Below are positions 1-7,318 of a DNA stretch of 64,000 nucleotides, piece after piece. Below the pieces are notes generated by a model that made no database searches, was not told the DNA's origin, and was given only the letters and a program-made list of their open reading frames with translations. Numbering within the stretch: the first letter of the stretch is position 1; each line of letters begins with the position of its first letter. The DNA is from Bog-473 sp963719485 (GTDB lineage Bacteria > Actinomycetota > Acidimicrobiia > Acidimicrobiales > RAAP-2). The stretch spans positions 2,356,001 through 2,420,000 of the forward strand of contig OY970387.1 of NCBI GenBank assembly GCA_963719485.1, given 5' to 3'. Position numbers and translations under genes: made by a program.

Positions 1-686
1 ATCCCGTCCACGGGTTGACCGAGCTCCATCAGCAGCCCACTGGCGAAGTCGGCGAAGCCGGGCGAGCCGCACACGAAGGCGGTCGCGTGCGGCAGCAAGA
101 GGGGGGCAAGATCGTCCGCGGAAAGCCGGTTGGCGGGCCGCGTGGAGGACGGCGGGACGGTGCGGGTGTAGGCAATCGTCGTCTCGGGTCCGGGAAGCTC
201 GTGGGTGTAGTACAGGTCATCCGGCGTTCGCACGGAGACCGCCATCCGAACCAGGTCGGACTGCCTGGATTGACGGGCCAGTCGCAGCATGGCCATGAGG
301 GGCACGATGCCAGATCCTCCGCCGACCAGGATGGCCGGAGTCTGGGCGGTCCAGACGAACCAAAGACCGATCGGTCCCCTCACCTCGAGCTCGTCACCGA
401 CCATGACCTCGTCGTGCAGGAACTCAGAGACCTCCCCGCCTTCCAATCGCTCCACGGTGAGCTCGATGTCGCCAGAATCGCTGGGTGCCGAGGCCACCGA
501 ATACGACCGCGAGGCCGTATACCCGTCGGGTGCGGTGAGCCGCACGATGTAGTACTGCCCGGCAAGCTGAGGGGTGGGCGACGTGAGGGCCAAGCGGAAC
601 GTCTTGGCGGTCGGAGTCTCCGGACGGACGTCGGTGACCGTGGCCGCCTGCCAGGGACTGCCGGCCGGCTGATCAGTGGTCACCAT
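1..686 (-). CDS. FAD/NAD(P)-binding oxidoreductase, ferredoxin reductase family (3' end outside window)
   Basis: I translated this frame by hand on the minus strand. It opens with ATG-GTG at 686 and runs off the left edge without a stop, giving about 228 residues. It shows the flavodoxin/ferredoxin-NADP reductase fold in order: an FAD-binding beta-barrel with the RSYSVAS motif (residues about 62-68, family consensus RxYS), then the nucleotide-binding half with GGGSGIVPLMAM (about 122-133) and a late CGSPGF motif that contacts NAD(P). No ferredoxin domain is visible in the part present. It starts 2 bases after the stop of the upstream sulfite-oxidase-like gene, so the two are almost certainly one operon, and this protein is the likely electron partner of that molybdoenzyme. 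GTG at 683 is an alternative start. Confidence 0.85.
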   Translation of the reverse strand, partial: MVTTDQPAGSPWQAATVTDVRPETPTAKTFRLALTSPTPQLAGQYYIVRLTAPDGYTASRSYSVASAPSDSGDIELTVERLEGGEVSEFLHDEVMVGDELEVRGPIGLWFVWTAQTPAILVGGGSGIVPLMAMLRLARQSRQSDLVRMAVSVRTPDDLYYTHELPGPETTIAYTRTVPPSSTRPANRLSADDLAPLLLPHATAFVCGSPGFADFASGLLMELGQPVDG

Positions 687-688
687 TC

Positions 689-1300
689 CTAATCGCCCTG
701 GTATCGCTGCTCGAGCCACGGATCTCCATGATTGTGGTAGCCGTTGCGCTCCCAGAACCCAGGTTCGTCGTGGTCGAGCACCCGTAATCCGGCCACCCAT
801 TTCGCACTCTTCCAAAAATAGAGATGCGGGACCAACAGGCGTGCCGGTCCGCCGTGTTCGGTCGGCAGTGGCGCATTCTCGTAGTCCCAGACCACCCACG
901 CTTGACCACCGGTGACATCGGCCAGCGGCAGATTGGTCGTGTATCCGGTGTGCGAGAAGGCCACCACGTAGCTGGCGGTCGGTTGCAATCCTGCGATGCC
1001 GAGGAGCGTGTCGACCGAGACGCCGCCGAAGTGCACGCCCAACTTGGACCAGGTGGTCACGCAGTGGATGTCACCGGAATACGAGGATTCGGGCAGCGCG
1101 TGGATCTCGTCCCAGGTCCAGGTCGTCGGGTGCGCGACGAGACCTTCGACGGTGAACGACCACGACGCCAGGTCCGGCTTCGGGGTGACCTCCGCATTCA
1201 GTATCGGCCACTGGTCTCCGGTGTCGTATTGACCCGGTGGGAGACGCGGATCGCGGGCGGCTTTCCCACGACCGAGGAATCCTCTTGTCGGCTTGGCCAT
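689..1300 (-). CDS. Sulfite-oxidase-like molybdopterin oxidoreductase, cytosolic (YuiH-like)
   Basis: The product is 203 residues with the SUOX-type molybdopterin domain: IHCVTTWSKLG carries the cysteine expected to ligate molybdenum, followed by the HTGYTTNLPL and PLPTEHGGPARLLVP motifs and the WVAGLRVLD ending typical of the family. No signal peptide or twin-arginine motif is present, so it should act in the cytosol. I chose ATG 1300 because GGGAGG lies 4 bases upstream; the open frame continues to 1411, but that N-terminal part is low-complexity and unlike the family. It is followed immediately by a ferredoxin-reductase-like gene. The physiological substrate is not known from sequence. Its presence fits the molybdenum-cofactor genes next to it. 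Confidence 0.88.
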   Translation of the reverse strand: MAKPTRGFLGRGKAARDPRLPPGQYDTGDQWPILNAEVTPKPDLASWSFTVEGLVAHPTTWTWDEIHALPESSYSGDIHCVTTWSKLGVHFGGVSVDTLLGIAGLQPTASYVVAFSHTGYTTNLPLADVTGGQAWVVWDYENAPLPTEHGGPARLLVPHLYFWKSAKWVAGLRVLDHDEPGFWERNGYHNHGDPWLEQRYQGD

Positions 1301-1456
1301 GTCGCCTCCCGGGGAGAAAGGTGATCCTCGGCGTCCAGAACCACATATCGGTCTTCCCGCGCAGACTACCGCCGCGGCACCCGCGAGGCGCCGGGTCGTC
1401 GGTACCATCACTCCGGTGAGCTGCCTCCTTCCACCGACTCCGCCACCCCGTGGCCG

Positions 1457-2707
1457 ATGATCTCTGTTTCGGAGGCTCGCCAGTTCGTCCTCTCCGCCTG
1501 CGGAGTTCTCACCCCAAGACGAATGGCGGTGAGCGACGCCTTGAGGTACGTGCTGGCTGAACCCGTCCGAGCGACCGAGCCCGTACCGCCCTTTGCGAAT
1601 TCATCCATGGACGGGTACGCGGTCCGAGCCGCCGACACCGTGCGTGCCCCGGCGCGCCTTCGGGTAGTCGGCACTCTGCTTGCTGGGGACGGCGCGCAGC
1701 CGTTCGTTTCGGCAGGTGAGTCAGTTCGCATCATGACAGGGGCACCGTTGCCGCCCGGTGCTGACGCCGTGTGCATGGTCGAGCGCACCAGCGTGGAATC
1801 GGACGGGGCCATCGTCGTCATCGAGGAATCTGTGGATCCCGGCACGTTCGTACGAAAAGCTGGGGGTGACATCCGGGCGGGCGACGAGGTCTTCTTGCCC
1901 GGGACGCAACTCGGCGCCGCCCACGTGGGCGTGCTGTCGAGCATCGGGGTGGAGCAGGTTCACGTCCACCCGCGCCCCACCGTGGGCGTTCTCTCCACCG
2001 GAGACGAGCTGGTCACGTCCGCCGGCGTCTTGGCGCCAGGGAAGATCCGCGACGCCAACCGTCCGGCGCTGCTCGCCCAGCTTCAAGCAGACGGATTCGC
2101 CACGGTCGACCTCGGTGTGGCCGGGGACGACGAGGCGGCCCTCACCGCGCTGCTCGAAGAGGCGGGATCCCGGTCCGACGCCCTCGTTTCGAGCGGAGGA
2201 GTGAGCGTCGGTGACCGCGACCTGATGAAGGTCGTGCTCAAGGATCTGAGCGGACCCACCATGCGTTCGATGCAGGTCGCCATCAAGCCGGCCAAACCCT
2301 TCGCTTTCGGGGTGCTGGAGAAATCCGGTACACCGGTCTTCGGGCTGGCCGGGAACCCGGTCTCGGCTCTCGTTTCGTACGAGCTGTTCGTCCGGCCCGC
2401 GCTCCGCTCCATGGCCGGCTGCGCCGTGCTCGATCGACCGCGCCTTGCCGCGGTCGCCGAAGTGGACCTGCTCCGCCCTCGAGACGGCAAGTTGCACCTG
2501 GTGAGGGTCACGGCGCGGACCGGTATCGATGGGGTACTGGGGGTGCGGTTGGCGGGCGGACAGGACTCACACATGCTGCGCGTCATGGCGCAGTCCAACG
2601 CTCTCGCGCTGGTGCCGGACGGTGAAGGCGTGCGCGCCGGTGAGCGCGTGGAGATCCTTCTCCTCGATGCCGACGGCGTGCCGGCCTCGCAGCGAGAGCC
2701 GTGGTGA
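1457..2707 (+). CDS. moeA: Molybdopterin molybdenumtransferase MoeA
   Basis: MoeA inserts molybdate into adenylylated molybdopterin, the last step of molybdenum cofactor synthesis. The 416-residue product has the full set of family motifs: NSSMDGYAV near residue 48, MTGAPLPPGADAV near 93, LSTGDEL near 179, SSGGVSVGDRDL near 245 and GLAGNPVSALVSYELF near 295, followed by the C-terminal MoeA domain IV. Length is normal (about 400). ATG 1457 is the first plausible start; there is no good Shine-Dalgarno sequence. A TACCAT hexamer at 1403-1408 could be the -10 element, giving a leader of roughly 40 bases. It is divergent from the sulfite-oxidase-like gene and opens the cofactor cluster. Confidence 0.95.
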   Translation: MISVSEARQFVLSACGVLTPRRMAVSDALRYVLAEPVRATEPVPPFANSSMDGYAVRAADTVRAPARLRVVGTLLAGDGAQPFVSAGESVRIMTGAPLPPGADAVCMVERTSVESDGAIVVIEESVDPGTFVRKAGGDIRAGDEVFLPGTQLGAAHVGVLSSIGVEQVHVHPRPTVGVLSTGDELVTSAGVLAPGKIRDANRPALLAQLQADGFATVDLGVAGDDEAALTALLEEAGSRSDALVSSGGVSVGDRDLMKVVLKDLSGPTMRSMQVAIKPAKPFAFGVLEKSGTPVFGLAGNPVSALVSYELFVRPALRSMAGCAVLDRPRLAAVAEVDLLRPRDGKLHLVRVTARTGIDGVLGVRLAGGQDSHMLRVMAQSNALALVPDGEGVRAGERVEILLLDADGVPASQREPW

Positions 2708-2745
2708 ACGTGGACGTCGAGGCGGGCCTGAACGAGTGACCCGCG

Positions 2746-3312
2746 CTATTGCGCTGCGGGAGGATCAATGCCACTGATGCCGTCGATGCTGGCGACGTTG
2801 TTCTCGGCCCAGTACCGGCGGACGCCGTCCCTTCCCTTGCGGGTCGACCACTGGTCCATGGTCGGTCGATGACCCTCCAAGGTCATCAGGGGCACGCCGT
2901 AGCCGCAGGAGTCCGACACCCGCCGCACGGCCACGACGATGACCGAGCGGACCCCTATGCCGGCACCGCCGGGGAAACGGCAGGCCAGCGCGTCGAAGTC
3001 CGGGTCGTCGGCCAGCACGACCCGTCCCGTCCCGTGCAGGCGCACGATCCGCGGAGGGCCGGTGAAGGCGCAGAGCATGATGACGATCCGGCCGTTCTCC
3101 CGGAGATGGGCAATCGTCTCGACGCCGCTCCCCGTCTGGTCGAGAAAGGCCACTGACCGCTCATTGAGAACGGCGAGCTCGTCGCGGTTGCCCTTGGGCG
3201 AGCAGTTGACCGAGCCTTCCGGATCGAGCGGGGCCGTCGACACGAAGAAGACCGGCTGGTCCGACATCCACTCGGACAGCGCCAGATCGATCCCGTCGTA
3301 GGTCTTGGCCAC
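2746..3312 (-). CDS. Pyridoxamine 5'-phosphate oxidase family protein (PPOX/flavin-binding split barrel)
   Basis: This is a 188-residue split-barrel protein of the PPOX superfamily, which binds FMN, F420 or haem. The frame shows the family's early stretch (FFVSTAPLDPEGSVNCSPKG), the FLDQTGSGVETIAHLRENGRI segment that usually contacts the flavin phosphate, and RIVRLHGTGRVV. The start is GTG at 3312, preceded by GATACT, a possible -10 element 6 bases upstream. It is convergent with moeA and divergent from mog, so it sits inside the molybdenum island but on the opposite strand. A molybdenum function is not indicated. True PNPOx activity in vitamin B6 synthesis is unlikely for this subfamily; a flavin or F420 oxidoreductase is more probable. 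Confidence 0.85.
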   Translation of the reverse strand: MAKTYDGIDLALSEWMSDQPVFFVSTAPLDPEGSVNCSPKGNRDELAVLNERSVAFLDQTGSGVETIAHLRENGRIVIMLCAFTGPPRIVRLHGTGRVVLADDPDFDALACRFPGGAGIGVRSVIVVAVRRVSDSCGYGVPLMTLEGHRPTMDQWSTRKGRDGVRRYWAENNVASIDGISGIDPPAAQ

Positions 3313-3341
3313 CGATTGAGTATCGCGCCTCGCCTCCCCGG

Positions 3342-3347
3342 TAGCGT
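3342..3347 (+). promoter_or_regulatory. Candidate -10 element of mog
   Basis: TAGCGT lies 9 bases before the ATG at 3357. The same TAGNGT hexamer recurs at many starts in this window. No ribosome binding site is present, which agrees with a leaderless or very short-leader mRNA. Confidence 0.4.
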
Positions 3348-3356
3348 CGTCCCCCC

Positions 3357-3824
3357 ATGACCCTCGATGCGAAGGTCCTCACCGTCTCGGAATCGGCCAG
3401 CCTGGGGGCGCGGGAGGACCGGTCGGGTGACGAGCTGAGCCGCGTCCTCGTCGAGCACGGATTTCGCATCGTCGTCCGGCGCGTCGTGCCCGACGGGATG
3501 GCGCCGGTCTCGGCCGCTCTCGTCGAGCTGTCGACCGGGTTCGCCGGGCTCGTCGTGACCACGGGGGGCACGGGGTTCTCGCCGACCGACGTCACCCCAG
3601 AGGCGACGCAGACGGTGATCGAACGCGAGGCCCCCGGCTTGGCCGAGGCCATGCGCTCTGTGAGCCCGCTTGGGCGTCTCTCCCGCGGCGTGGCGGGAAC
3701 CGTCGGCAGCTGCCTCATCCTCAACGTCCCTGGATCCCCGAGGGGTGCCGTGGAGTCCCTGGAGGCGGTGGCAGAAGTCCTCGGTCACGCGCTCGAGCTG
3801 CTGGCAGGGGGACGACCTCACTGA
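3357..3824 (+). CDS. mog: Molybdopterin adenylyltransferase (MogA/MoaB family)
   Basis: The enzyme adenylylates molybdopterin, giving the substrate that MoeA metallates. The 155-residue protein is a single MoCF domain with the VTTGGTGFSPTDVTPEAT signature (residues about 65-82), the substrate-binding LSRGVAGTVGSCLILNVPGSP segment and the SLTVSES-like opening (VLTVSESASLGAREDRSG). Length matches the family (about 155-190). Mog and MoaB cannot be told apart reliably by eye; MoaB proteins do the same reaction in archaea and many bacteria. It lies 85 bases upstream of moaE and probably has its own short promoter. Confidence 0.92.
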   Translation: MTLDAKVLTVSESASLGAREDRSGDELSRVLVEHGFRIVVRRVVPDGMAPVSAALVELSTGFAGLVVTTGGTGFSPTDVTPEATQTVIEREAPGLAEAMRSVSPLGRLSRGVAGTVGSCLILNVPGSPRGAVESLEAVAEVLGHALELLAGGRPH

Positions 3825-3898
3825 TCCGGCGACGTCAGGACGTCGGAGCGGTACCCGAACGAGGCGAGGGGCGGGGAGGACCCGAGCGGTGCCCTGGT

Positions 3899-3904
3899 TA
3901 GGGT
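3899..3904 (+). promoter_or_regulatory. Candidate -10 element of the moaE-moaA-moaD-moaC operon
   Basis: TAGGGT ends 5 bases before the moaE ATG at 3910. This supports that start and a leaderless mRNA for the moa operon. Confidence 0.45.
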
Positions 3905-3909
3905 GAGAA

Positions 3910-4479
3910 ATGGCTCGCTCCCGTGAGGCTCCCGGGAAAGGGGTGGCAGTGACGGACGCTGAGAAGAAAATCGAGAACGGCCAGGCGACCCTCACCGGCC
4001 TGACTCCACCGGAGAGCGGTGACTGGGTCGGCGTCGGCACGGGGCCCCTGCCGGTCGATGCAGCGTGGCGGTGGGCGATCCTGCCCGGGTGCGGCGGCAT
4101 CGTGACCTTCTGCGGCACGGTGCGTGACCACTCCGAGGGCCGTCCCGGCGTGACCTGGCTGGAATACGAGGCCTACGTCGAGCAGGTCGCCCCACGGCTC
4201 ACGCGGGTGGCCATCGCCGCCCGGGAGCGCTGGCAAGAGATCGGCCGCCTGGTGCTGCTCCACCGAGTCGGGAGGCTTGAGGTGGGAGAGGTGTCAGTGG
4301 TCGTGGTGGCGTCCACACCGCATCGCGCCGAGGCGTTCGCGGCGGCACAATTCTGCATCGACACCCTCAAGCACACCGTGCCCATCTGGAAGCGCGAGAC
4401 ATGGAGCGGTGGTACGGACTGGATCCTCTGCTCCGATGAGCTCGACGGTGCCGGTCGCGACGAGACGTCCGTGCGGTGA
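3910..4479 (+). CDS. moaE: Molybdopterin synthase catalytic subunit MoaE
   Basis: MoaE, with the sulfur carrier MoaD, converts cyclic pyranopterin monophosphate to molybdopterin. The 189-residue product contains the MoaE hallmarks GGIVTFCGTVRDHSEG (about residue 58), the YEAYVEQ motif, LHRVGRLEVGEVSVVV and the catalytic lysine region LKHTVPIWKRETW near the C-terminus. About 35 residues of disordered N-terminus precede the domain, more than usual. The start is supported by TAGGGT 5 bases upstream. MoaA begins 10 bases after the stop, so the two are co-transcribed and probably translationally linked. Confidence 0.93.
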   Translation: MARSREAPGKGVAVTDAEKKIENGQATLTGLTPPESGDWVGVGTGPLPVDAAWRWAILPGCGGIVTFCGTVRDHSEGRPGVTWLEYEAYVEQVAPRLTRVAIAARERWQEIGRLVLLHRVGRLEVGEVSVVVVASTPHRAEAFAAAQFCIDTLKHTVPIWKRETWSGGTDWILCSDELDGAGRDETSVR

Positions 4480-4489
4480 GGGTGGCCGC

Positions 4490-5551
4490 ATGACCGTCCC
4501 GGTCCGCGTCGCCCTCTCGGTACGGCCCCATCGGAGCCGAGAGGATGCGGCGCCCGCCATGCCGGTCCACGGGCCCCTGGTCGACCGCTACGGGCGCGTG
4601 CACGACGACCTTCGCATCTCCGTCACCGATCGTTGCAACTTGCGCTGCGTCTACTGCATGCCCGAGGACGGGCTCTCGTTCCTGCGCATGGACCAGCTCC
4701 TCACCTTCGACGAGATCACGCGGGTGGCACGCGTGGCCCGGAGCCTCGGCGTGAAGGCGCTGCGGATCACCGGCGGGGAGCCGCTCGTGCGCAAGGGACT
4801 TCCGGTCCTGATCGCCCGGTTGGCCGCGCTCGGGTTCGAGGATCTGGCGGTCACCACCAACGGGACGGAGCTGACGGGCATGGCCGGGAAGCTGGCCTCG
4901 GCCGGTCTGCGACGAGTGAACGTGAGCTGTGACTCCCTGCGACCCGAGCGCTTTGCGGCCATCCGCCGGCGTGGCGTCCTCAGTGACGTCCTGCGCGCCA
5001 TGGATGCCGCGGAGGCGGCCGGGCTGACCCCGTTGAAGGTGAACGTGGTGCTGTTGCGAGGCCGCAACGACGACGAGATCCTCGACTTCGCTGCCTTCGC
5101 TCGCTCGACCGGACGCATCGTGCGGTTCATCGAGTTCATGCCACTCGATGCCCAGGGCGACTGGGATCGCGCTCAGCTCGTACCGGGCCGCGAGGTCCTC
5201 GATCGCATCTCCGCGCGCTGGCCGTTGGAGCCGTTGCCGGATGCATCGGGCGCACCCGCCGAGCGGTTCCGCTTCGCCGACGGCGTTGGGGAGATCGGCC
5301 TCATCTCGAGCGTCACGGAACCTTTCTGTGGCACGTGCAACCGCCTCCGGCTCACCGCGGACGGCGCCGTGCGGAACTGCCTCTTCACCAACGACGAGGA
5401 GACCGTGCGGGACGTCCTGCGCAACGGCGGCAACGACGCCGAGCTCTCCCTCCTGCTGAGGGCAGCCGTCTGGTCCAAACATCCGGGACACGGGATCAAC
5501 GAGCCGGGGTTCCTCAGCCCGTCGCGATCGATGTCGATGATCGGCGGGTAG
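4490..5551 (+). CDS. moaA: GTP 3',8-cyclase MoaA (radical SAM)
   Basis: MoaA makes 3',8-cyclo-GTP, the first step of molybdenum cofactor synthesis, using two [4Fe-4S] clusters. In the 353-residue product the radical SAM cysteines are C49, C53 and C56 (CNLRCVYC). The second cluster has C280, C283 and C297 (CGTCNRLRLT...NC). The glycine-rich TGGEPLVRKGL segment and the C-terminal Gly-Gly (MIGG), needed in E. coli MoaA for activity, are also present. The open frame extends back into moaE, but ATG 4490 has GAGGG 8 bases upstream and is preferred; ATG 4559 would give a more typical N-terminus. The moaD ATG follows 2 bases after the stop. Confidence 0.96.
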   Translation: MTVPVRVALSVRPHRSREDAAPAMPVHGPLVDRYGRVHDDLRISVTDRCNLRCVYCMPEDGLSFLRMDQLLTFDEITRVARVARSLGVKALRITGGEPLVRKGLPVLIARLAALGFEDLAVTTNGTELTGMAGKLASAGLRRVNVSCDSLRPERFAAIRRRGVLSDVLRAMDAAEAAGLTPLKVNVVLLRGRNDDEILDFAAFARSTGRIVRFIEFMPLDAQGDWDRAQLVPGREVLDRISARWPLEPLPDASGAPAERFRFADGVGEIGLISSVTEPFCGTCNRLRLTADGAVRNCLFTNDEETVRDVLRNGGNDAELSLLLRAAVWSKHPGHGINEPGFLSPSRSMSMIGG

Positions 5552-5553
5552 CC

Positions 5554-5796
5554 ATGGCTCGCCTCCGCTTGTTCGGGCCGGCGCGTGAGGCGGCGGGGAT
5601 GTCCGACGCCCTGGTACCCGGGGACAACCTCGCCGCCGTCGTGGCCGGAGCGAGGGCGCGGTTCGGGGAGCCGTTCTCAACAGTTCTCGACGGATCGCGA
5701 CTCTGGGTCAACGGCGAAGAGGCGGATCCCGACTCTCCTGTCGGCGACGACGACGAGGTCGCAGTGATACCGCCGGTGTCGGGAGGCGGCGCGTGA
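5554..5796 (+). CDS. moaD: Molybdopterin synthase sulfur carrier subunit MoaD
   Basis: This is an 80-residue beta-grasp (ubiquitin-like) protein: LRLFGPAREAAG at the start, LWVNGEEAD in the middle and DDDEVAVIPPVSGGG near the end. MoaD carries sulfur as a thiocarboxylate on its terminal glycine. Here the last residue is alanine (GGGA), not glycine, because the frame runs into the moaC start: the moaC GTG at 5793 overlaps the moaD TGA. The extra residue would have to be removed, or tolerated, for adenylation and thiocarboxylation. ATG 5554 follows the moaA stop by 2 bases. The gene is far too short to be anything else and its place between moaA and moaC fits. Confidence 0.9.
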   Translation: MARLRLFGPAREAAGMSDALVPGDNLAAVVAGARARFGEPFSTVLDGSRLWVNGEEADPDSPVGDDDEVAVIPPVSGGGA

Positions 5797-6302
5797 CCGC
5801 CCAGCCGGACGGAGGGGTCGGGGTCAAGGGGGACCTCACCCATCTCGACGAGCACGGTCACGCCCACATGGTCGATGTCACCGACAAGCCGATGACGCGC
5901 CGACTCGCCGTGGCGCGCTGCGCCGTCGTGACCACGGTCGACGCCGTCGCGGCACTCGGCGACGCCGAGAACGGGTTGGACCCGGTGGAGGCGGCGCGCG
6001 TCGCCGGTGTCCAGGGTGCCAAGCAGACGTCCTCGCTCGTGCCCCTCTGCCACTCCATCCGGGTCGACCGCGTCTCGGTCGAGGTCGAGGTGTCCCCACA
6101 CCGGATCGAGATCACCGCGGTCACCGAGATCGTCGAGCGGACAGGGGTGGAGATGGAGGCCCTCACCGCGTGCGCCGTTGCCGGCCTCACCCTGATCCGT
6201 TCGTTGCTCGAGCTCGACCCGGAGGTCTCCGTGGAGGAGCTGACCCTGTGGCACAAATCGGGCGGTCGCTCCGGCGAATGGCAGAGGAGTGCGCGGGACT
6301 GA
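5793..6302 (+). CDS. moaC: Cyclic pyranopterin monophosphate synthase MoaC
   Basis: MoaC rearranges 3',8-cyclo-GTP to cyclic pyranopterin monophosphate. The 169-residue protein has the family motifs HMVDVTDKP (about 25), the QGAKQTSSLVPLCHSI segment with the catalytic histidine region (about 74-89), and TGVEMEALTACAVAGL (about 116-131). It ends with the usual LWHKSGG. The start is GTG at 5793, which overlaps the moaD stop by 4 bases (GTGA), so translation is coupled. It is the last gene of the moaEADC operon. Confidence 0.95.
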   Translation: MTAQPDGGVGVKGDLTHLDEHGHAHMVDVTDKPMTRRLAVARCAVVTTVDAVAALGDAENGLDPVEAARVAGVQGAKQTSSLVPLCHSIRVDRVSVEVEVSPHRIEITAVTEIVERTGVEMEALTACAVAGLTLIRSLLELDPEVSVEELTLWHKSGGRSGEWQRSARD

Positions 6303-6388
6303 TCCGCACCAGCAAGGCCATGCCCCGCAAGTAACCGCAGATGCGGCACAAATCGATCTGACGAGGCGTAAATGCCCGGCCGCTTTGT

Positions 6389-6394
6389 TACCGT
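6389..6394 (+). promoter_or_regulatory. Candidate -10 element of the molybdate/tungstate transporter operon
   Basis: TACCGT lies 6 bases before the ATG at 6401, with no ribosome binding site between. The 98-base gap after moaC is the likely promoter region; no clear ModE-type operator is seen. Confidence 0.4.
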
Positions 6395-6400
6395 GTCGCC

Positions 6401-7318
6401 ATGCCGACCCGATGCTCCCCGCGGACGTCCGTGGCCAGGCGGCTGAGATGGATCACCGCCGGAGCGGCAGTGTCGCTCGGCCTCTCGCTGGCCACCACGC
6501 TGGGCCCTCTTTCCGCTGCCGCCTCCCCCTTACCCTCGGGCCCGGTCGGCGTGCTGTCCGCCGGCTCGTTGCAGGACCTGCTGCAGCAGCAGGTGGGTCC
6601 GGCCTTCCAGCAGGCCACGGTGTACACGCTCGACGACACCTCCATGGGGTCGGATGCGATCGCCAACGGCATCAAGGGAGGCACGCTCCAAGGTGACGTG
6701 TTCGTCAGCGCCTCACCGGCGGTCAACAAGACCCTCGAAGGATCGGCCAACGGGAACTGGGTCTCGTGGTACGCGTCGTTCGGTTCATCGCCCCTGGTTC
6801 TGGGTTACAACCCGTCGAGCAAGTTCGCCGGCGCACTGCGGACCAAGCCGTGGTACGACGTCATCGACGAGCCCGGCTTTCTCATCGGTCGTACCGACCC
6901 AGCGACCGACCCGAAGGGTGTCCTGGCCGTCACGGCCCTCGAGAAGGCCGCCACAGCTCACCACCTCCCCGCCCTGAAGGCCATCGCGTCGTCGACGTCG
7001 AACGTCTATCCCGAGACCTCGCTCGTCGGGCAGCTGCAGGCCGGCCAGCTCGATGCCGGGTTCTTCTACGGCGTCGAGGCGGCCGCGGCGGACATCAAGA
7101 CGGTTCCGCTCTCCGGAACGAACCTCACCGGTGTCTACACCTTGACCGTCCTCAACCGGGCGCCGCACGCCGCGGCCGCCCGCGCCTTCGTCGCCTTCCT
7201 CCTGGGCAAGGACGGGCAGAGGATCCTCAAGAAGAACGGCATCGTGCCGATCGCCCCACCCAAAGTCAGTGGGAGAGCCAACGTGCCCAACGACCTGAAG
7301 GAGCTGCTCCCCCGATGA
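6401..7318 (+). CDS. Molybdate/tungstate ABC transporter substrate-binding protein (ModA/WtpA-like)
   Basis: The 305-residue product begins with a signal peptide: arginines at 8-16, a hydrophobic core at about 18-38, then an A-x-A cleavage area around LSAAASPLP. There is no lipobox cysteine, which is unusual for a Gram-positive binding protein. The mature part has the family's opening VGVLSAGSLQDLL, the GRTDPATDPKG segment and a GFFYGVEAAA region, as in WtpA/ModA oxyanion-binding proteins. It directly precedes and overlaps by 4 bases (ATGA) the permease-ATPase gene and follows the moa operon, so uptake of molybdate or tungstate is the likely role. Which oxyanion is preferred cannot be read from the sequence. 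Confidence 0.82.
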   Translation: MPTRCSPRTSVARRLRWITAGAAVSLGLSLATTLGPLSAAASPLPSGPVGVLSAGSLQDLLQQQVGPAFQQATVYTLDDTSMGSDAIANGIKGGTLQGDVFVSASPAVNKTLEGSANGNWVSWYASFGSSPLVLGYNPSSKFAGALRTKPWYDVIDEPGFLIGRTDPATDPKGVLAVTALEKAATAHHLPALKAIASSTSNVYPETSLVGQLQAGQLDAGFFYGVEAAAADIKTVPLSGTNLTGVYTLTVLNRAPHAAAARAFVAFLLGKDGQRILKKNGIVPIAPPKVSGRANVPNDLKELLPR

